Positions 25,134 to 26,506 of a DNA stretch of 26,506 nt are shown one piece after another. The position numbers were made by a program, and so were the translations under genes. Source of the stretch: an uncultured Prevotella sp. (GTDB lineage Bacteria > Bacteroidota > Bacteroidia > Bacteroidales > Bacteroidaceae); contig CAKQCV010000033.1 of NCBI GenBank assembly GCA_934217675.1, forward strand, positions 1 to 26,506, written 5' to 3'. The number at the start of each line of letters is the position of its first letter. Within the stretch, counting starts at the first letter, position 1. Under the pieces are notes generated by a model. That model saw only the letters and a list, made by a program, of their open reading frames with translations, was not told where the DNA came from and did no database searches.

Positions 25134-25229
25134 AATTAATTTCCTTTCTCTTTTTAGTTATCGTTAAACAATCTTTTAATATAACTGCTCTCTTGCAGTC
25201 TTTCTAATACCTTTTCGTTTTATCTGATG

Positions 25230-25260
25230 CAAAGATAGTGCAATTCGTGTTCGCACACAA
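25230..25260 (-). promoter_or_regulatory. consensus promoter of the microprotein gene
   Basis: TTG (25260-25258), a 20-nt spacer, then TATCTTTG (25237-25230) on the minus strand, in the same geometry as the tRNA and rlmN promoters. Predicted initiation near 25223 gives about 90 nt of leader. The leader contains a small hairpin, ACTGC-AAGAGA-GCAGT. Confidence 0.8.
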
Positions 25261-25348
25261 CAAAAACATCAAAAAGAATGAATTACTATTAGTTTTATTG
25301 ATTTCCATCAAATATTATAAGCGCAAGAATAGAATAATGTAAGTTCAA

Positions 25349-25429
25349 TTGACATAAATCATGCATTATATAATACAAAAGTATGACAAATCTTCATGTA
25401 TTTTTACAATAAAGATGACAGATTGTCAT
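25349..25429. promoter_or_regulatory. three spaced TGACA-N3/5-TCAT sites
   Basis: TGACATAAATCAT (25350-25362), TGACAAATCTTCAT (25384-25397) and TGACAGATTGTCAT (25416-25429) lie 34 and 32 bp apart, about three helical turns. The third extends to a palindrome, ATGACA-GAT-TGTCAT. They could bind one protein upstream of the microprotein promoter. AT-rich chance matches are possible. Confidence 0.3.
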
Positions 25430-25580
25430 TTATCTACAAATATTAAACATTACGTTATATTTATAAGTTTCTTAATGAGAAGAATATCAAGTGTAAAGTC
25501 ACATAGTGGTTAATAAAAAAACGCCAAGCAATTCCTGTTAACGTCAAAATGAATCCAGTAAACATCAGTACATCATACTC

Positions 25581-25615
25581 GCACCGCCAGTGCATCTGCC
25601 ATGCACCATCGGTGC
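25581..25615. repeat. 35-nt two-part hairpin
   Basis: GCACCG pairs with CGGTGC, and inside a 3x3 internal loop GTGCAT pairs with ATGCAC around CTGCC. It marks the left edge of the GC-richer part of the intergenic region. There is no T-tract on either side, so it is not an obvious terminator. Confidence 0.6.
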
Positions 25616-25738
25616 TGTTTGTTTGCATCGACAGTGTGCCGGAGCTTTGATTGGAGCCTACAGGATTTACATGGCTGCATCATGATTTATAACAACATTG
25701 CTTTACCGCAAATATCGCTTAAGATCAGCACCCAGTGG

Positions 25739-25819
25739 CATCCCTCACATCCCTCACTGCATCCCTCACCATCCGGAATGCCCATGTATAAAGGGGAAAC
25801 AAGGAAAAAGTGAGGGATG
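25739..25819. repeat. cluster of CATCCCTCAC direct repeats with one inverted copy
   Basis: CATCCCTCAC occurs at 25739-25748, 25748-25757 (sharing one base) and 25760-25769, followed by CATCC at 25770. The exact inverse GTGAGGGATG lies at 25810-25819, so a hairpin with any of the three copies is possible. No protein gene accompanies it. Confidence 0.75.
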
Positions 25820-25910
25820 AGAGATAAAATTGCATAAAAAACTTTTATAGGTTTTACTTATATAAAATTACTTTGCTATCCAAAACTGTGGTATATCTTA
25901 TAAAAACAGC

Positions 25911-25971
25911 TATCCCCTTACAACAAGGTTTTAAACTCATGGAATATAACCAAGCTTGTTGTAAGGGGATA
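25911..25971 (-). terminator. terminator of the purF-family gene
   Basis: TATCCCCTTACAACAAG (25911-25927) is perfectly complementary to 25955-25971, 17 bp with a 27-nt loop. On the minus strand GCTGTTTTTATAAG follows. It lies 29 bp after the stop codon at 26001. Confidence 0.88.
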
Positions 25972-26000
25972 TGTATAATTATTATAAAAGTGACAAAATA

Positions 26001-26506
26001 TTACTCGTCAGCGTGTTCTTCAAGTGAGAACTGACTACTACCATCAAAACAATGTGTACAGATTTGACACTTAGGCAATCCAATAGCTTTTACAAGTTGC
26101 TCGATAGTATTAAACTTTAGTGAAGTTAATCCCAACTCTTTAGCGATAGCATCTACCATTCGTTTATACTCAGGGGTATCGGTAGTGGCATATTTATCAA
26201 GATTTTTGTTTGCATCCCCCTCAAACCTCTCTATTATACGTCGAGTGATAAGCTCCATATCGCTCTTTGACGATGTAAAGTTTATAAAAGGACAACCATA
26301 AACAAGTGGCGGACAAGCTATGCGCATATGACATTCTTTTAAGCCAGCCTGCTCGAACAACACTTTTACATTATCTCTCAGCTGAGTGCCACGCACTATC
26401 GAATCATCACAAAACAACACACGCTTGCCATTGAGCATAGCCTTGTTGGGGATGAGTTTCATCTTAGCAACGAGAGAACGCATTTTCTGGTTGCTGGGAG
26501 TAAAAG
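26001..26506 (-). CDS. purF: amidophosphoribosyltransferase (PurF family), C-terminal part, cut by window edge
   Basis: The frame stays open to the window end; reading upstream from the internal Met at 26483 gives FTPSNQK, so the gene continues outside. The PRPP-binding motif VLFCDDSIVRGTQ is present, followed by CHMRIACPPLVYGCPFINFTSSKSDMELI, which matches the long Bacteroidetes form of PurF-like proteins rather than the FYGID type of B. subtilis. The C-terminus carries CQICTHCFDGSS, a CxxCxxC cluster that may bind metal. PurF makes phosphoribosylamine in the first step of purine synthesis. The N-terminal glutaminase is not visible, so whether this is the main PurF or a paralogue is open. 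A strong terminator follows. Confidence 0.88.
   Translation of the reverse strand, partial: FTPSNQKMRSLVAKMKLIPNKAMLNGKRVLFCDDSIVRGTQLRDNVKVLFEQAGLKECHMRIACPPLVYGCPFINFTSSKSDMELITRRIIERFEGDANKNLDKYATTDTPEYKRMVDAIAKELGLTSLKFNTIEQLVKAIGLPKCQICTHCFDGSSQFSLEEHADE

Larger units (their letters stand above)
25261..25910. other. 650-bp intergenic region without a supported gene
   Basis: No convincing coding frame is seen on either strand. The part up to about 25560 is very AT-rich and has three TGACA...TCAT sites. The part from about 25575 to 25820 is more GC-rich and holds a hairpin and a cluster of CATCCCTCAC repeats. The longest frame (25601-25813, plus strand) translates the repeats into a Ser/Pro/His-rich string and lacks coding signals. 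Confidence 0.7.

Noticed and set aside
25601..25813. A 70-codon plus-strand frame in the intergenic region
   Set aside because: It translates the CATCCCTCAC repeats into a His/Pro/Ser string and starts inside a hairpin; no promoter or conserved features are seen.

Overview
The window looks like a chromosomal segment of a Bacteroidales bacterium, most likely Prevotella-like. The evidence is an AT-rich composition, promoters of the Bacteroidetes type (TTTG or TTG, about 20 bp, TAnnTTTG), few clear Shine-Dalgarno sites, and Bacteroidales-type gene sets: a thiSGCFH operon behind a TPP riboswitch, LptE next to a sigma-54 activator and SecG, an L-fucose/L-arabinose isomerase-family protein, and a PurF variant with a Cys-rich end. 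Nearly all genes are core metabolism or envelope biogenesis. There are no phage genes, insertion sequences or CRISPR arrays.

Region 1 (1-7704) is thiamine biosynthesis. On the minus strand lie a ThiD-ThiE fusion, a ThiE/TenI-like paralogue and a small Cys-rich membrane protein, followed by a tRNA-Cys cut by the window edge. On the plus strand a promoter, a TPP riboswitch and a strong hairpin precede thiS-thiG-thiC-thiF-thiH, which end at a bidirectional terminator. The plus operon makes the thiazole and HMP-P moieties; the minus operon phosphorylates HMP-P and couples the halves. Only the plus operon has a riboswitch. A 22-bp tandem repeat sits between the divergent operons.

Region 2 (7722-15424) is a tight minus-strand cluster: a periplasmic 5'-nucleotidase, the Nudix enzyme NudC, a 1276-residue protein (degenerate GT-A, GT2, HIT-like DUF4922 and SpoIID domains) and an AmpG-like permease. 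The last two suggest handling of imported peptidoglycan fragments. A tRNA-His gene with its own promoter and terminator lies upstream.

Region 3 (15691-22127) is a seven-gene minus-strand run: rlmN, pdxA, a flippase-like membrane protein, a sigma-54 activator, lptE, a TPR-like protein and secG. Region 4 (22179-24933) holds the isomerase-family gene and queD-queE (7-deazaguanine pathway).

Region 5 (24979-26506) contains a 30-codon hydrophobic microprotein gene with its own consensus promoter and terminator, a 650-bp gene-free stretch with hairpins and CATCCCTCAC repeats, and the 3' part of a purF-family gene. The most novel-looking items are the 1276-residue fusion, the microprotein, the Cys-less ThiF, and the repeat structures in the two intergenic regions.
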